Source of the DNA: Penium margaritaceum
Lineage: Eukaryota; Streptophyta; Zygnematophyceae; Desmidiales; Peniaceae
NCBI GenBank assembly: GCA_023375785.1
Contig: SZWC01002443.1
Coordinates: 102,442-166,441 of the forward strand
DNA length: 64,000 bases
Direction of reading: 5' to 3'
Shown here: piece after piece, positions 20,760 to 31,489 of the stretch
Position numbering within the stretch: position 1 is the first letter of the stretch
Layout of the letters: each line of letters opens with the position of its first letter
Notes under the pieces: generated by a model
What the model saw: only the letters and a program-made list of their open reading frames with translations
Told to the model about the DNA's origin: nothing
Database searches by the model: none
Position numbers and translations under genes: made by a program

Positions 20760-21585
20760 ATGCGATATGTGATCGGAACCGCCCCTCTCCAGCCACCGTC
20801 CCCTCGCCGAAGAAGACAAAATTTACCTTCGGATTTGTTGCTCGAGCGATAGTGGCAGCAGGAAATTAATTGTCGCTCTCATGCCAGGTTGCCGTTATTG
20901 CTTGATCGGTTATCTATCTCACCACTCGTAGAAATGACCTGCGCTAGGCAAGAACGTCTTTCAGTATCATATAGCGACAACCAATATATTACAGAAATAA
21001 CACAGAATATCCTTTTTTCACAAAGCATATCAAATTAGGTCAAAACAAAATTGTAATTTTTTTTCAACAAAGGAATGTTATTTTCTGTTTCCTTAAAAAT
21101 GTAGAAAGAATTACATACTCAGGAAAGCATATATAACCAATCACTCCACCCTCAAAACTGTGTACACATAAGTGTATTGGGAAGTGAACACAAAAGTGAA
21201 CATTGATCATTCAACAAAACTTCTCTATTTCATAAAAGTACCTTACTTGTTTTCATATTTGACAAGGGATGCATATGTGGGCTCTAATGAAATGCATTCA
21301 TGTTTATGATTGTTGATAAATCTATGGATACAGAAATACACTTATTAATACACTCTTTGTAGAGTGTATGAATTTGGGTCGATTAACTATACCTCCAGGA
21401 AAGTTCGATGAATGTTTCAAAACAATGTACACAAATGAATGTACCTATGATACACATACAAGAAATTTCCAAGAAAAATTACTCTTTTTCTAGAACTTGT
21501 TCTAAGAGGGATCTTTGTCATATAATCTAGTCTTGTACACAAGTCACGTTGTGTATGGATTTGTAGTGATTAAGCATAAATGCCC
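20760..21585. other. AT-rich part of the satellite-bearing insertion
   Basis: No gene, tandem repeat or structural RNA was recognised. It contains scattered GTGTATTG/ATACAC words resembling the array, for example near 21170 and 21355. Confidence 0.5.
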
Positions 21586-21590
21586 ACATG

Positions 21591-21714
21591 ACACAGGCGA
21601 CGATGTAGTAGTCGCTAGTGCTCAGCAGACAGAACACCAGTGACAAACACACGAGCAGGAGGAGAAGGAGAGAGCGGAGAAGAATAAATCTGAGAGACAC
21701 GGTACAGATCATCC
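21591..21714 (-). pseudogene. Copia-E GAG-pre-integrase fragment
   Basis: The minus strand reads DLYRVSQIYSSPLSPSPPARVFVTGVLSAEH, a stop, RLLHRRLCHV. ARVFVTGVLS and LHRRLCHV are the signature preceding copia integrase (HVFVTG...LLHRRLCHVH in Copia-C). It is a 124-bp island of Copia-E between the satellite-bearing element and hAT-1. Confidence 0.85.
21707..21714. repeat. Target duplication GATCATCC (hAT-1, left)
   Basis: The same 8 bp recur at 26360-26367, directly outside the other end of the element. Eight-base duplications are the hallmark of hAT transposons. Confidence 0.95.
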
Positions 21715-22886
21715 CAGTGTTGCCATCGGGGTCCGGGGTAGGCCCTATACCGCGGCATCGACACATCGGGTCACATCGATATAACCTCGATGTCGCGGTT
21801 TCAGATCTTCCAAGCGCCAACACTGGCGGATTCACCTGACACTCCGCTGTCGACATTGGCCAGTCCGCCAACTTTTTTTCGTCATGCGTCGACGTGCCTC
21901 GATGCGTCGACGTCCGACGATGTCGATGTTTCACTGCTTCATCTCAACCTACTGCAAAAGTAGACAAAAGCAAGGACCCTACTGTCCTACTGGGACAGAA
22001 GTTTGTTGAATAGAACAATAGAAAATCAGGAGGGATCGTTCAACACATTGAGTTTGCAAGCTTAAATTCGGATGATTTGTTAAGGGACTCTAGCCCTGAA
22101 TTGACTGCAACTAAATCTGACTAATTTAGTACACGGTTCGCGAACACTTTTGACTGTTTGTTTTCTTTCGTAAACTACCTTTCCTTCCTTATAGCAAGTG
22201 GTTTGATGCATCTAAATTGACAAATAAATACGAGTGTTGCATGCTTTTATAAGACTCTTTTACTCAGTCTGTCCGCATGTTGCCTCGAAAACCGGTGCGG
22301 CACAATCTTCTATCATCCGCCCGTCGGATGTCCAACGGGTCCACATCGCACGGTGACGAGGGCCAATGGAATCTCTGACGAGGCATGGAGCCCTCATCGA
22401 TGACAAGGGCTCGATGCCGTGGGTCCACGCAAGGATCCACGTACCTCGAGAATCCGAACTACGGTTCGGAATCTTCAGGACCGACAAACCAATCGGGAAG
22501 TTTTTTAATCAGTATGTCGAAATCCTGCCAAACTCCGGATTCCTTGTTCGCCAATCGGCAGTTTTCTGAACTATACTTACCCCGAATCTCCGGTGACCAA
22601 ACTGCCGATCGGTGATTAATGCCAGGGTGGTTTGAGAAGTTTTTTTTTTTTCAGCCCGTCAAAAACCAGGCCCGACTGCACCGACTGGTAGGCCAGCGTT
22701 GGCCATTGACAGGGGCCTCGGACCTGCGTAGCGAGGCAGGCCAACGGAGGCACGTTTGGGTCGAGCCCTCTACACTCTTCCCCCTCGCTCGGTGTTAGGT
22801 TCCGTGCCTTAGGCACGAGGAGAAGTTCTCCAGGAGAACGTAGCGGGCAGAGCTTGGCTTGCAAGCTGCCAAACCACCCAGCAGCC

Positions 22887-25742
22887 ATGTCGGCTGCTTC
22901 TTCGTCTGTGACAGCATCATCAACGGAGGCACCACTGTTTAATCCTCCAAAAGTGGCACCATGCAGGGGTGATTTCCTCACCCTTGCGCTCTCCCGCCAC
23001 CTCAAAACATCTCCAACCTCCGCCAAGAAAGCAGGTTTCCAGTGCGGGTCATGTGGTGGCGTGTATCCCGGCATTAGGGGTCATTTTGGGGAAAGCAACG
23101 CCAACATCGCCAAATGTCCGCACCCCCTCCCTCTTGCGCGTGATGCTCTCGGCCTGGAGCGTACCCCTATCCCTCCAGGCGAATGGAAGCCGCACTGTGG
23201 ACGTTTGTACAATGGAAGAGCAGAGTCGTGGGGCACTAGGGACAAGCCAGTGCCGTGGGCAAGGATGTGGGAGGAAAGGGAGAAGGCGGCTCAAAGACAG
23301 AGGGCAAGATTGACTGCCGTGGATGACGAGGAGCAGCGTGAAGCCGAGTTTCAGGCAGCTGCAACAAGGCTGGCAGCCGAACGTGCTGCTGCATTTCTCA
23401 GCGCCATGCCCCTGGTTGACGTCAACAGGATGGCGGGCATGAGGCAGAGCAGCATGCGCGCCTTCACAGATGAAGCCAACAATGACAAGTGCCAGATGGC
23501 AATTGTCAAGTTGATGGCCTTGAAGGCACTGCCCATCTCCTTTTGCAAGGAGTCCTCCCTCATGGAGGTGGTTTCCACTGCCAAGCACACCACTCCGTCC
23601 TTCAGGCTTTCCCACCGCGACAAGGTGGTGGATGCCATCCTTCCCAAGCTGGACAGGGACCTTGAGGAGCTTGACAAGCCGCTCAAAGATCAGTGGAACA
23701 TCTACGGCTGCTCCTTGGCCGTTGATGAGTGGGCTGATGAGAAATCTTGGCCCCATTACAATGCCATGGCCGTCAACATCCAGGGCTCGTGCCATGTTTT
23801 CTCCCGTGATGCCAGCGGCCTCGTCAGGAACGCCAACCACATGGCGGGGATGATAGAGCAGGCGATAGAAGAGGTGGGGGTGCAGCACGTCGTCGGTGTT
23901 GTTTGCGACAACACCAACGTCAACAAGAGGGCGTTCGAGGACCTCAAAGGCAGTTACACACAGGTTTTTTTCCAGGGCTGCTGCGCGCACAACATTGATT
24001 TGGTGATGAAGGATCTTGGTAAGAGTGAGTGGGGGCCGGCCATCATCAACAAGGCAGAAAAGCTGGTGGCCTTTTTCCGCAACAACGACATGCCACGGAC
24101 GTGGCTGAAGAAAGAGAGTGGCGGGCGTGTGCTGCTGCCACGTTGCAAGACTCGCTTCGCCACGACGCATGACGTCTTGCAGCGTCTCCTTGACATGCGG
24201 CCTTCTTTGTGGAAGATGGTGGGAGCTGCACAGTGCAAGGAGATGGGAAGCCAGAGCGATGCTGGCTTTCAGGCCCGCAAAAAGGCTGTGCGGAACCTCA
24301 TCCGGCGTCAAGTTTTCTGGGTGCAGGTGAGGCAACTTCGTGATCTGCTCGTGCCATTGGTGAAGGTGTTGCGCATTGCTGACCATCCAGGCAAGGGCGT
24401 GGCAGACATCTATGAGGGGCTGCTGGATTGCATGGAGGACTTGGGCAAGCTCGGTCAGCCGAGGGAGAACAAGCCGGCACGAGTGGCAGCAGCACAGGTG
24501 CAGCTTGCAACCAGCAGGCTGACGCAGTGTTGGAAGGCCGACATGAACTGCCCACTTTACGCAGCAGCACAACGCCTCCACCCTTCTCATTTTGGCAACA
24601 ACCTCAGCGGCGATGCTGAGATAGTCACGGCATGGTCGGCCGTTGTTGATGCCTTGGTGCCCGCAGCAGAGAACGATCAGATTCAGGCAGAAATTTGCGC
24701 CTTCCAGAACGGGCAGACTAGCACTGAGGTCGACCCCTTGGTCACGCCGAGGACAAATGCTAGAGCCAAAGCTGCGGTGTTGAAGGTGAGGACTGGCTTG
24801 CTGCCTGCGCATGAGTGGCATGAGCTGTACCTCGCTAGCATGCCCGCATTGCGCAAGCTGGCCATGCGCGTGCTCACCCAGCCATGCTCATCATCCGAGT
24901 GTGAGCGAGCTTTCTCTGCACATGAGCTCATCCATACCGCACGCCGCAACCGCCTCGAAGTGAGCACGCTTCAGTTGCTTGTACGCTGCAATGTACGCTT
25001 GCGCAAGTACTACAAAGCGGCAAGCAAGCGCAGGCCTCGTGATGCAAGCTGGCTCGCGGACAAGGATGCATCCGACAGCGAGGACGATGGTGAGCTCACT
25101 GAGGTGGGTTTGAATGAGGAAGACGACGAAGCGGATGGTGCTGTGGGTGAAGGGGAGAAGGGTGAGGAGTTGGACGAATGTGGAGATGGAGAGGGAGCCG
25201 AAGAAGAGGAGGAGGAGGAAGAGGAGGGGCAGGAGGGTGGTGCAGGAGAGGTGGAGGCCCCAAGCCATGTGAGGCCAATCCGCAGCCGTAGCACATTGGA
25301 GGCCATGACGTCCATGTCAGGAACAGGAGGAGCAGCCTCAACAGTTACAGCAGCAACTGCACGGACTGCCGCACGTGCACGGAGTACTACTGTAGCAGGT
25401 GGTTGTGGTGCTAGTGCCGAAGGTGGGGCTGGAGGTGGTGTTGGAGATGCTTCTCGGGGTGGTGCAACAGGTGGAACTGGAAGTGCTGGAGGTGTTGGGG
25501 GAGGTGCTGGGGGAGGTGCTTCTGGAGGTGCTGCTGGAAGTGCTACTGGAGGTGCTGCTGGAGGTGCTGCTGGAGGTGCTGCTGGGCGTTCTGCTGGATG
25601 TGCTGCTGGAGGAACTACTGGAGGTGTTGCTGGAGTCGGAGCTGGTGGTGCTGCTGGAGGTGCAAGGATTGGCAAGAGGCAGGCGGCAGGAAGTGCTGGC
25701 CATGCAACAGAGAAGCAGCAGAAGCGCAATACTCGTGCTTGA
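22887..25742 (+). CDS. hAT transposase, 951 codons, uninterrupted
   Basis: Cut-and-paste transposase acting in the nucleus on the element's terminal repeats. The start is taken at the first in-frame ATG (22887); the frame is open a little further upstream but without ATG. In order: an N-terminal BED-type zinc finger (CGSCGGVYPGIRGHF...CP, about residues 50-75), a DUF659/RNase H-like region with AVDEWAD (first catalytic Asp) and VVCDNTNVN (second Asp in the CDN motif), HNIDLVMKD, an all-alpha insertion, and the C-terminal dimerisation domain with SSSECERAFS (about residues 670-710). The last 200 residues are an acidic block (poly-Glu) and then a Gly/Ala-rich repeat, unusual for hAT transposases and probably a repeat expansion. 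It ends with TGA. No intron is needed to read it. A related copy on the other strand is at 28663-31489. Confidence 0.93.
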   Translation: MSAASSSVTASSTEAPLFNPPKVAPCRGDFLTLALSRHLKTSPTSAKKAGFQCGSCGGVYPGIRGHFGESNANIAKCPHPLPLARDALGLERTPIPPGEWKPHCGRLYNGRAESWGTRDKPVPWARMWEEREKAAQRQRARLTAVDDEEQREAEFQAAATRLAAERAAAFLSAMPLVDVNRMAGMRQSSMRAFTDEANNDKCQMAIVKLMALKALPISFCKESSLMEVVSTAKHTTPSFRLSHRDKVVDAILPKLDRDLEELDKPLKDQWNIYGCSLAVDEWADEKSWPHYNAMAVNIQGSCHVFSRDASGLVRNANHMAGMIEQAIEEVGVQHVVGVVCDNTNVNKRAFEDLKGSYTQVFFQGCCAHNIDLVMKDLGKSEWGPAIINKAEKLVAFFRNNDMPRTWLKKESGGRVLLPRCKTRFATTHDVLQRLLDMRPSLWKMVGAAQCKEMGSQSDAGFQARKKAVRNLIRRQVFWVQVRQLRDLLVPLVKVLRIADHPGKGVADIYEGLLDCMEDLGKLGQPRENKPARVAAAQVQLATSRLTQCWKADMNCPLYAAAQRLHPSHFGNNLSGDAEIVTAWSAVVDALVPAAENDQIQAEICAFQNGQTSTEVDPLVTPRTNARAKAAVLKVRTGLLPAHEWHELYLASMPALRKLAMRVLTQPCSSSECERAFSAHELIHTARRNRLEVSTLQLLVRCNVRLRKYYKAASKRRPRDASWLADKDASDSEDDGELTEVGLNEEDDEADGAVGEGEKGEELDECGDGEGAEEEEEEEEEGQEGGAGEVEAPSHVRPIRSRSTLEAMTSMSGTGGAASTVTAATARTAARARSTTVAGGCGASAEGGAGGGVGDASRGGATGGTGSAGGVGGGAGGGASGGAAGSATGGAAGGAAGGAAGRSAGCAAGGTTGGVAGVGAGGAAGGARIGKRQAAGSAGHATEKQQKRNTRA
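25420..25680 (+). repeat. GGTGCTGCTGGA repeats in transposase C-terminus
   Basis: Tandem 12-bp units (variants of GGTGCTGCTGGA) encode repeated Gly-Ala-Ala-Gly. They keep the reading frame. The hAT-2 copy has a different Ala/Thr/Pro repeat at the corresponding place, with an assembly gap inside it. Confidence 0.85.
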
Positions 25743-26359
25743 TGCCCCCTCCCCTTGTTGTGCAGGTTCAAATGTGCAGTCAAGGTGTCATGCAATCTGC
25801 TTTCCATGCATTTTGTACCCTGGTTAAGAGTGTTTCACGGGCTCGGTGTTCAAGTTCGTGATGTGCAGGTTGTTGCATGTTGAACTGCGTAGCATGCCTT
25901 GCTGATGTGGTCATACCTTGCAGAATTTCCATTTGCATTACATTAAGTGTGACTGTCATTTTCTCTGTAATGTCCCAGATCACATTCCCAGCTCATGGAA
26001 CGTACACAGCATGTGACCTCATAATATAGTCAAATCCTGGTTGCCTAAACCCACAAGTTGTGGAAGTTGCTTATCATGCCATATGTCTTCTACTTGTGCC
26101 AATGTGAGTCCAGTGGCCATGGTAATATGGAGAGGTCATGGACTTTGTGCTTAGCACAGGAGTATGAAAATGTGATAGAATACTGCACATAAAATTGTCA
26201 AATCTGTAGTGTGACCAACTCGTGTAGTCAGAACTATAACAGGGGGCACATTGCTCAATACATGTGCAGACGTTGTGTCGATGTATCTAGCTCTACATAC
26301 ATCAATACATCGATGTGAACATCAATGTGTCGATGTTCAGGGTACAACTGTGAACACTG
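25743..26359. other. hAT-1 3' non-coding and subterminal region
   Basis: No gene. It contains AT-rich sequence and, near the end, clustered CATCGATG/TCGATGT words (26275-26340) that mirror those at the left end, then the terminal repeat. Confidence 0.7.
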
Positions 26360-26367
26360 GATCATCC
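26360..26367. repeat. Target duplication GATCATCC (hAT-1, right)
   Basis: Second copy of the 8-bp duplication at 21707-21714; Copia-E sequence resumes here. Confidence 0.95.
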
Positions 26368-26720
26368 ACAACAGAGGCATGAAGAACAATGTCACAAGTA
26401 TCAATAGCTGTCACAATCGTGGAGTTTGCAATGTGCTCCACAGAGAGTCCCATCAGTGTGCAGGCATGCACAGAAAGCAAGCTGAGCTCAAGATCAGGCA
26501 CAAAAAGTACCTCGGAAATATACAGGGGGCAAGACGGACCATCGAAGCACACAACCCCAACATCCTGGACCGGCAATGACTGACCAGAGCCTATGCAAAC
26601 GGAGTGAAGAGACGCAACAGGACCGAGAACAACGAAGTCACTACGACGACATGTCTTGTGATGAGTGGCACCAGAATCGATGATCCAAGTGCCACCGGGA
26701 TCATGACCGGAGGACGTCAT
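26368..26720 (-). pseudogene. Copia-E aspartic protease
   Basis: The frame reads GGTWIIDSGATHHKTCRRSDFVVLGPV...GSGQSLPVQDVGVVCFDG...PLYISEVLFVPDLELSLLSVHA. DSG is the catalytic triad of copia protease. The frame is open up to the hAT-1 target site, where it is interrupted. The 26368-26430 part (TAIDTCDIVLHASVVDD) continues at 21714 across hAT-1. Confidence 0.92.
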
Positions 26721-28180
26721 TGTACAACGGGCAATGGAACACTTGGCCTCAGACAGGCGCTGAGAAACAGGTGAGGAGAAACGACAAAGGGCACAAAAGT
26801 GAGACTCATGAATCCAATCGGTACAATCAGGCCCATCATCATCACATGCCAGTTGTGCCCCTTGACACGAGTCATAATGAGCTACGAGAATAGACGAACA
26901 AATAGTCTGTGAACCACCCGGCTGTGACGATATACTTGTACCTCCCTAAAAGCGAAGCGCTAACAGGTGACGGAGCTCGACGATGGTGCGGTCACGTGGG
27001 TCCAAGTCGCCACTTCTCACCGGTGAGGAAGTGGGAACTGATGCGGTCGTGGTCACCACGCAACCAGAGGTTGTGCTGCTCGACACAGCCCACTGTGTGT
27101 GTGCAGCCTGAAGATCGCGAGTGATCCACGCCCAGTCGAGCAGCTACTGGCACTCGGTGTAGTGATGAGCACCTCCATAGTTGTAGCAGTGAGCAGTACG
27201 TCCACTGCTACCACCCGATGACTGTTGCTGCTGCGACTGCTGCTGGCCCGAACCATGCTTCTTCTTGCCCTTCTTCTCCTGTGCCGCTGCTGCCACACCC
27301 TGCATTTGAGTCAGAATAATCAGGGTGGAAGGAGAAGAGGAGATTGTGCCAGAGGATGGAGAAGTGGACTGCAAGAGAGGGATCAATGGCGACGCGATGA
27401 CAGCTCTGTAGCAAGTGGACTCTCCTGATGGACAATAGCTATCTCACGGGCGGAAGACACTTGGAGGAAAAGCTGATGCGTCCAAGGAAGAAGCTGTAGG
27501 GAGGTGGAGACGGGCTTAAGCACGGCGTCGCTGTACCCCGAGAAGATGTCTGCGTGCTCAAGACAAACCCCAATCATGAGCGTGCGAAGCGCCCATAGCT
27601 GTGTACCTCTTGAGGTCCCAAGGCGCGTGTAGATGCGCATGGCATACCGCCACTAATCAGCTGCGGGCTCGGCAGGTCCCTGACAAAGGGAGTGAAAGGC
27701 GCGAATGTGAGCTGTACAGGTGGCGTGCATCTCTGCAGCAAGCGGAAACAATGCAAGGTCCCAGCCCCGACGTGGATCAGTACCCGTACCTGTGCTGGCT
27801 TCTCCAAGGAAAGGGCAAAAGTCCACGACAGTCTCGCGTGGCATGGTGTAAAGGAGTCCTCGCATCGTCCTGGCCGCTGTCAGCACCTGAGCACCATCCG
27901 TAACCTAGTACGGACTGTGATAGTAGGGCCATATCCCCTCTGAAGTGGCCAGGACCTGGAAAAGAGTCTTCCAACAGTCAAAACCGTCCTCGCTGACATA
28001 TCGTGGGGGCGGTCTCAAAGTCCTTGGGTTGCCGCTCCGTAGGGAGAGCAACCACAAGCTAAGGAGGACGAGGGATGGGGAAAACACCAGGACGAGGAAA
28101 GTCACCGAGGTAGGGGTCAGGCGAGGATCGGATGTCCGATGTCTGTGGAACATGAGAACTAGTCTGAAGTTGGCGGAGAC
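26721..28180 (-). pseudogene. Copia-E gag, main part
   Basis: Read leftwards: RLRQLQTSSHVPQTS (from 28180), WKTLFQVLATSEGIW (about 27970), AARTMRGLLYTMPRETVVDFCPFLGEA (27653-27886), FAARLNACARAFSL-like alpha-helical pieces, a Gln/Ser-rich stretch, and a zinc knuckle HCYNYGGAHHYTEC (27144-27190), in which the second Cys of CX2CX4HX4C is Tyr. Gag forms the cytoplasmic virus-like particle. Four or more frames are needed. A Gln-rich run precedes the knuckle, as in Copia-C. Confidence 0.8.
28173..28180. repeat. Target duplication GCGGAGAC (hAT-2, left)
   Basis: Identical to 31877-31884. Joining Copia-E across it gives ...QERLRQLQTSS in one frame, so hAT-2 inserted into gag. Confidence 0.95.
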
Positions 28181-28662
28181 CAGTGTTGACCGTGGCACCA
28201 CGTACAACGGCACATCGATGTCCACAACGAGCATCGATGTAGTCCATTTGAGGCACATCGATGCTCAGGTACTTAAAATTACTCAGGAATGGCAGATTCA
28301 AGACAATGAACCATAAGTTTGACTTTTTTGAGAGAACCATTTTTGCCTTTTTTCAGCATAGCATTGTTCTGAGACATGAACACTAAGATTAACACATTTT
28401 TTATCACCACTGTGAAATGAAGAGCATCTATAGAACACTCAGCAACTTCATGTTAGCCATGTATCCACTAACATATGCACTATGTGATGTATTGCAACTA
28501 GAAAGGAAGTGAATGACACCAGATCATAATACTTCTCAAGTACAGAGAATAGCAGTCCATGGAAGGATGCCAAAGTTGCATTCATGACAGGTAACACATG
28601 TGGGAAGTTAGAATGAATATGAAGTTCAGGGCATGGAAATCTGAAGTACATTGATGCTTATC

Positions 28663-31489
28663 CTACTTCTTAGCACGCCCACGCTTAGATGGCTTTTCAG
28701 CTGTAGCAGGTCGTTTTGTGCCTGATGCACGGGTGGATGTGTTGTCTCTTCCAACTGCATCATTCTGCTCCTGAGCATGGCTGTTGTTGACACTGTCCTC
28801 TGGACCTGGGTCTCTCGGTGCAGGCTCAGTTGTGTCATCTGCACCTCCCTCTCTGTCTGGGGTTGTTGCATCTGCTGCTGTTGATGTTGCAAGAGTTGTT
28901 GGAGTNNNNNNNNNNNNNNNNNNNNNNNNNNNNNNNNNNNNNNNNNNNNNNNNNNNNNNNNNNNNNNNNNNNNNNNNNNNNNNNNNNNNNNNNNNNNNNN
29001 NNNNNNNNNNNNNNNNNNNNNNNNNNNNNNNNNNNNNNNNNNNNNNNNNNNNNNNNNNNNTTGGAGTGGCATGAGTTGCAGGTGTTGTAGGACTTGCAGC
29101 GCTTTCAGGTGTTGCAGATTCTACAGCAGTGGCAACAGCTGCAGGAGTTGCAGAGGTTCCAGGAGTTGCTGCTAGGGTTTTTGCATCTGCTGCTGTTGAA
29201 TTCACACGTGTCTGGTTGCGACTGCTCTGCCTGTTGCTAGGGGTAGAGACCACTGAGGGGGTCTCCTGCCGCATGCGGACACGGCGAGCATGTGGCAGCA
29301 TGGGTGTATCTACCAGCACCCGGATGTTTGCTTGTATCTCCACCACATCATCATCCGCCTCTGCTCCAACTGCTTCCTCTTCTTCATCCTCCCCCTCACC
29401 ACTGTCGCTGCTCCCATCATCAGCACCATTGAGCAACTCCACCTCCTCTCCCTCCTCCACAATCTCCCCGTCGTCTTCACTGACTTCTCCCTCATCTGCT
29501 GCTGATTCTGCTTCTGCTGCNGTTGAGACCAGGAGACGGTTCCTACGTGCAGTGTGCACCAACTCGTGCGTGGAGAACACGCGTTCACATTCAGAGGAAG
29601 AACATGGTTGAGAGAGCACCTTCAGCGCAAGATCACGCAAGCTAGGCATGTAGTGCATGTAGTTCACATGCCATTCAACAGCGGTCATGCTCCTCATTTG
29701 TACCTTAGCCACTGCAGCCACTGCCTTGGCATTCTTTGCTGCAGTTACTGTGGGAACAGAGTTCACCATGACCTGGCCCCTCTGGAAGGCTGATATCTCA
29801 AGCAGGAGATCATCATGCTTGTCTGCTGGAACTAAAGCATCCACAACAGACTGCCATGCCTGCATGGTTGCTGAGTCAAGTGAGAGATCATTCCCAAAGT
29901 GTTCGGGGTGCATCCTGCGTGCAGCAGCGTANAGCCACCCGCAAGGCCCTCACCAGAGGCTCCAACAGGTCCCGGAGCTGGCGTACCTGCACCCAAAAGA
30001 CCCTGCGGCGTACGATACGGCGCACCTCCTTCTTCCTTGCTTTGAAGCCTGCATCCCGCCTCACCCCCATCTGCCTCCACAGGTCCGTGTCGACCATGGT
30101 CTCCAGATTTTCCTTTTGGTCCAGCAGGCGGTCAACCATGTCAAACGTTGAGGCAAACCTGGTCTCGCACCGCGCCAGCAGCATCTTGCCGCCACTCCTC
30201 TCGCGCAGCCAGGAGCGTGACAGGTCATTGTTCCGCACGTAAGACACTACCTTCTCACACCTGCTGATGATTGATCCACCCCAGTATTTCTTGGCCACGT
30301 CCTTCATTATCAGGTCGATGTTATGCGCGCAGCAGCCCTGGAAGAAGAGGGAGGGGTACTTCTGCTTCAGGTCCGTGAATGCCTTCTTGTTGGTGGAGGT
30401 GTTGTCACAGATGACGGAGACCACCCTCTTCTCCCCCACTATCTCGATGGCTGCTTCAATCATTGCTGCGGTATGGTCTGCATCACGACTGAGGCCGCTG
30501 GCATCACGCGAGTAGAGGTGCACGGATCCTTGCACGTTACACGCCATCGCATTGTAGATGGGACGGACCTGGCGGTCAGACCATTCATCAACGGCCACAG
30601 AGCAGCCATAAATGTCCCAGGCCTGCTTGAGGGGAGCATCGAGCTCTTCAAGCTCTTTGTCCAGCTTCGGCAGAAGGTCCTTCACAACTGTCGTGCGGCT
30701 TGGAAGTCGGAAGCCGGAGGAGGTCTTCCGGCCATTCTTCACCACCTCCAACAACGCCGCCTCCCGACAGAAGGAGATTGGCGATGCAGTGACACACATC
30801 AGCTTCACGATGCTTAGCTGGCACCGTTCATTGTGGCCACGCTCCAGATGTTGGTCCATGCTAGACTGGCGGAAGGAAGACGCTCGCTTGATGTCGAAGA
30901 CAGGAACCATGTCGGAGGGGCTCTCCCTCCGGTGGGTCTGAGAGGGCGTCGGGTCGTCGTCATCGCTATCAGCTTCCAAGATGACACCAGCAGCTGCTGC
31001 GGTGGATTTTCTCTCAAACTTCTCCCACAACTTGAGCCAGGCCACAGGTTTGTCCTTTGTACCCCACTCAGGCCCGAGGCCTTTGTACAGTTGCACGCTC
31101 TGAGGCTTCCATCCAGCCGGGGGCGGTGGGTCACGGTCGAGGCCTAGGACGTCCCGACATGTGGGTGGTGGATATGGGCACTTCCCCACGTTGTGGTTAT
31201 CACCACTGAAGTGGCCGCGGATGCGGTCACAAGTGCCGGACTTGATGGTGCCACATGCACCACACCTCCACCCAGCCTTCTTTGTTTTTTTCGGGACGGG
31301 CTCGCAGTGTTTACTCAGCTCCTTGGTTAGGTGATCTCCGCTGCACGCACGTTTCTTTGCCGGATTCCACTTGGACGCGTCGAAGGTTTCGGTCAGGCCA
31401 GAGGAGGGATTGGGTGACTGGACAGTGTTGGCTGCAGAAGAGGCTCCTCGTGAGGGCTGAGATGATGAGCGAGAGGGATGCGTCGCCAT
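28663..31489 (-). CDS. hAT transposase, interrupted by assembly gaps
   Basis: Starts at ATG (31489) and ends in TAG (28663). Domains match hAT-1 in order: zinc finger CGACGTIKSGTC...HFSGDNHNVGKCP, QSSMDQHLERGHNERCQ, AVDEWSD (first Asp), VICDNTSTN (second Asp, CDN), HNIDLIMKD, VFWVQVRQLRDLLEPLVRALRVA, then MHPEHFGNDLSLD, and SSSECERVFSTHELVHTARRNRL in the dimerisation domain. At the single N at 29932 about 60 residues present in hAT-1 are missing and the frame changes; at the N at 29521 about 25-30 residues are missing. These look like unrepresented gaps, so the gene may be intact in the real genome. Acidic and Ala/Thr/Pro-rich C-terminus, with 155 N at 28906-29060. Confidence 0.85.
28906..29060. 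other. Assembly gap (155 N)
   Basis: Gap inside the repeat-rich C-terminal coding part of hAT-2. The same word, TTGGAGT, lies on both sides, as expected when a tandem repeat could not be assembled. Confidence 0.99.

Larger units (their letters stand above)
18527..21585. mobile_element. Satellite-bearing 3.06-kb insertion in Copia-E
   Basis: The insertion splits Copia-E between RLCHV and DSDTVSKL of the GAG-pre-integrase zinc domain; removing it restores the frame seen in relatives. Flanks are ACATG. The ends show a short, imperfect inverted similarity (TATGGTTAATC near 18531; TATGCTTAATCA on the other strand near 21575). About 60% of its length is a tandem array of roughly 187-bp units; the right 0.8 kb (20760-21585) is AT-rich and without repeats. 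No transposase-like frame was found, so it is a non-autonomous transposon of unknown class, possibly hAT-related if the duplication is 8 bp. Confidence 0.75.
21715..26359 (+). mobile_element. hAT-1 DNA transposon, apparently complete
   Basis: 4,645-bp element with terminal inverted repeats CAGTGTTGCCATCGGGG (left) and CAGTGTTCACAGTTGTACC (right, other strand), identical over the first seven bases. It has perfect 8-bp duplications GATCATCC and a full-length transposase frame between. Subterminal regions contain many ATCGATG/TCGACG words (21750-21930 and 26275-26340), likely transposase-binding repeats. It is inserted in the Copia-E protease/GAG-pre-integrase junction; Copia-A provides the empty site (about 11490). 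Confidence 0.93.

Noticed and set aside
23049-24821. 590-codon frame on the minus strand opposite the hAT-1 transposase
   Set aside because: It is antisense to a gene with clear domains, has no recognisable domain, and is explained by the GC-rich codon use of the transposase.
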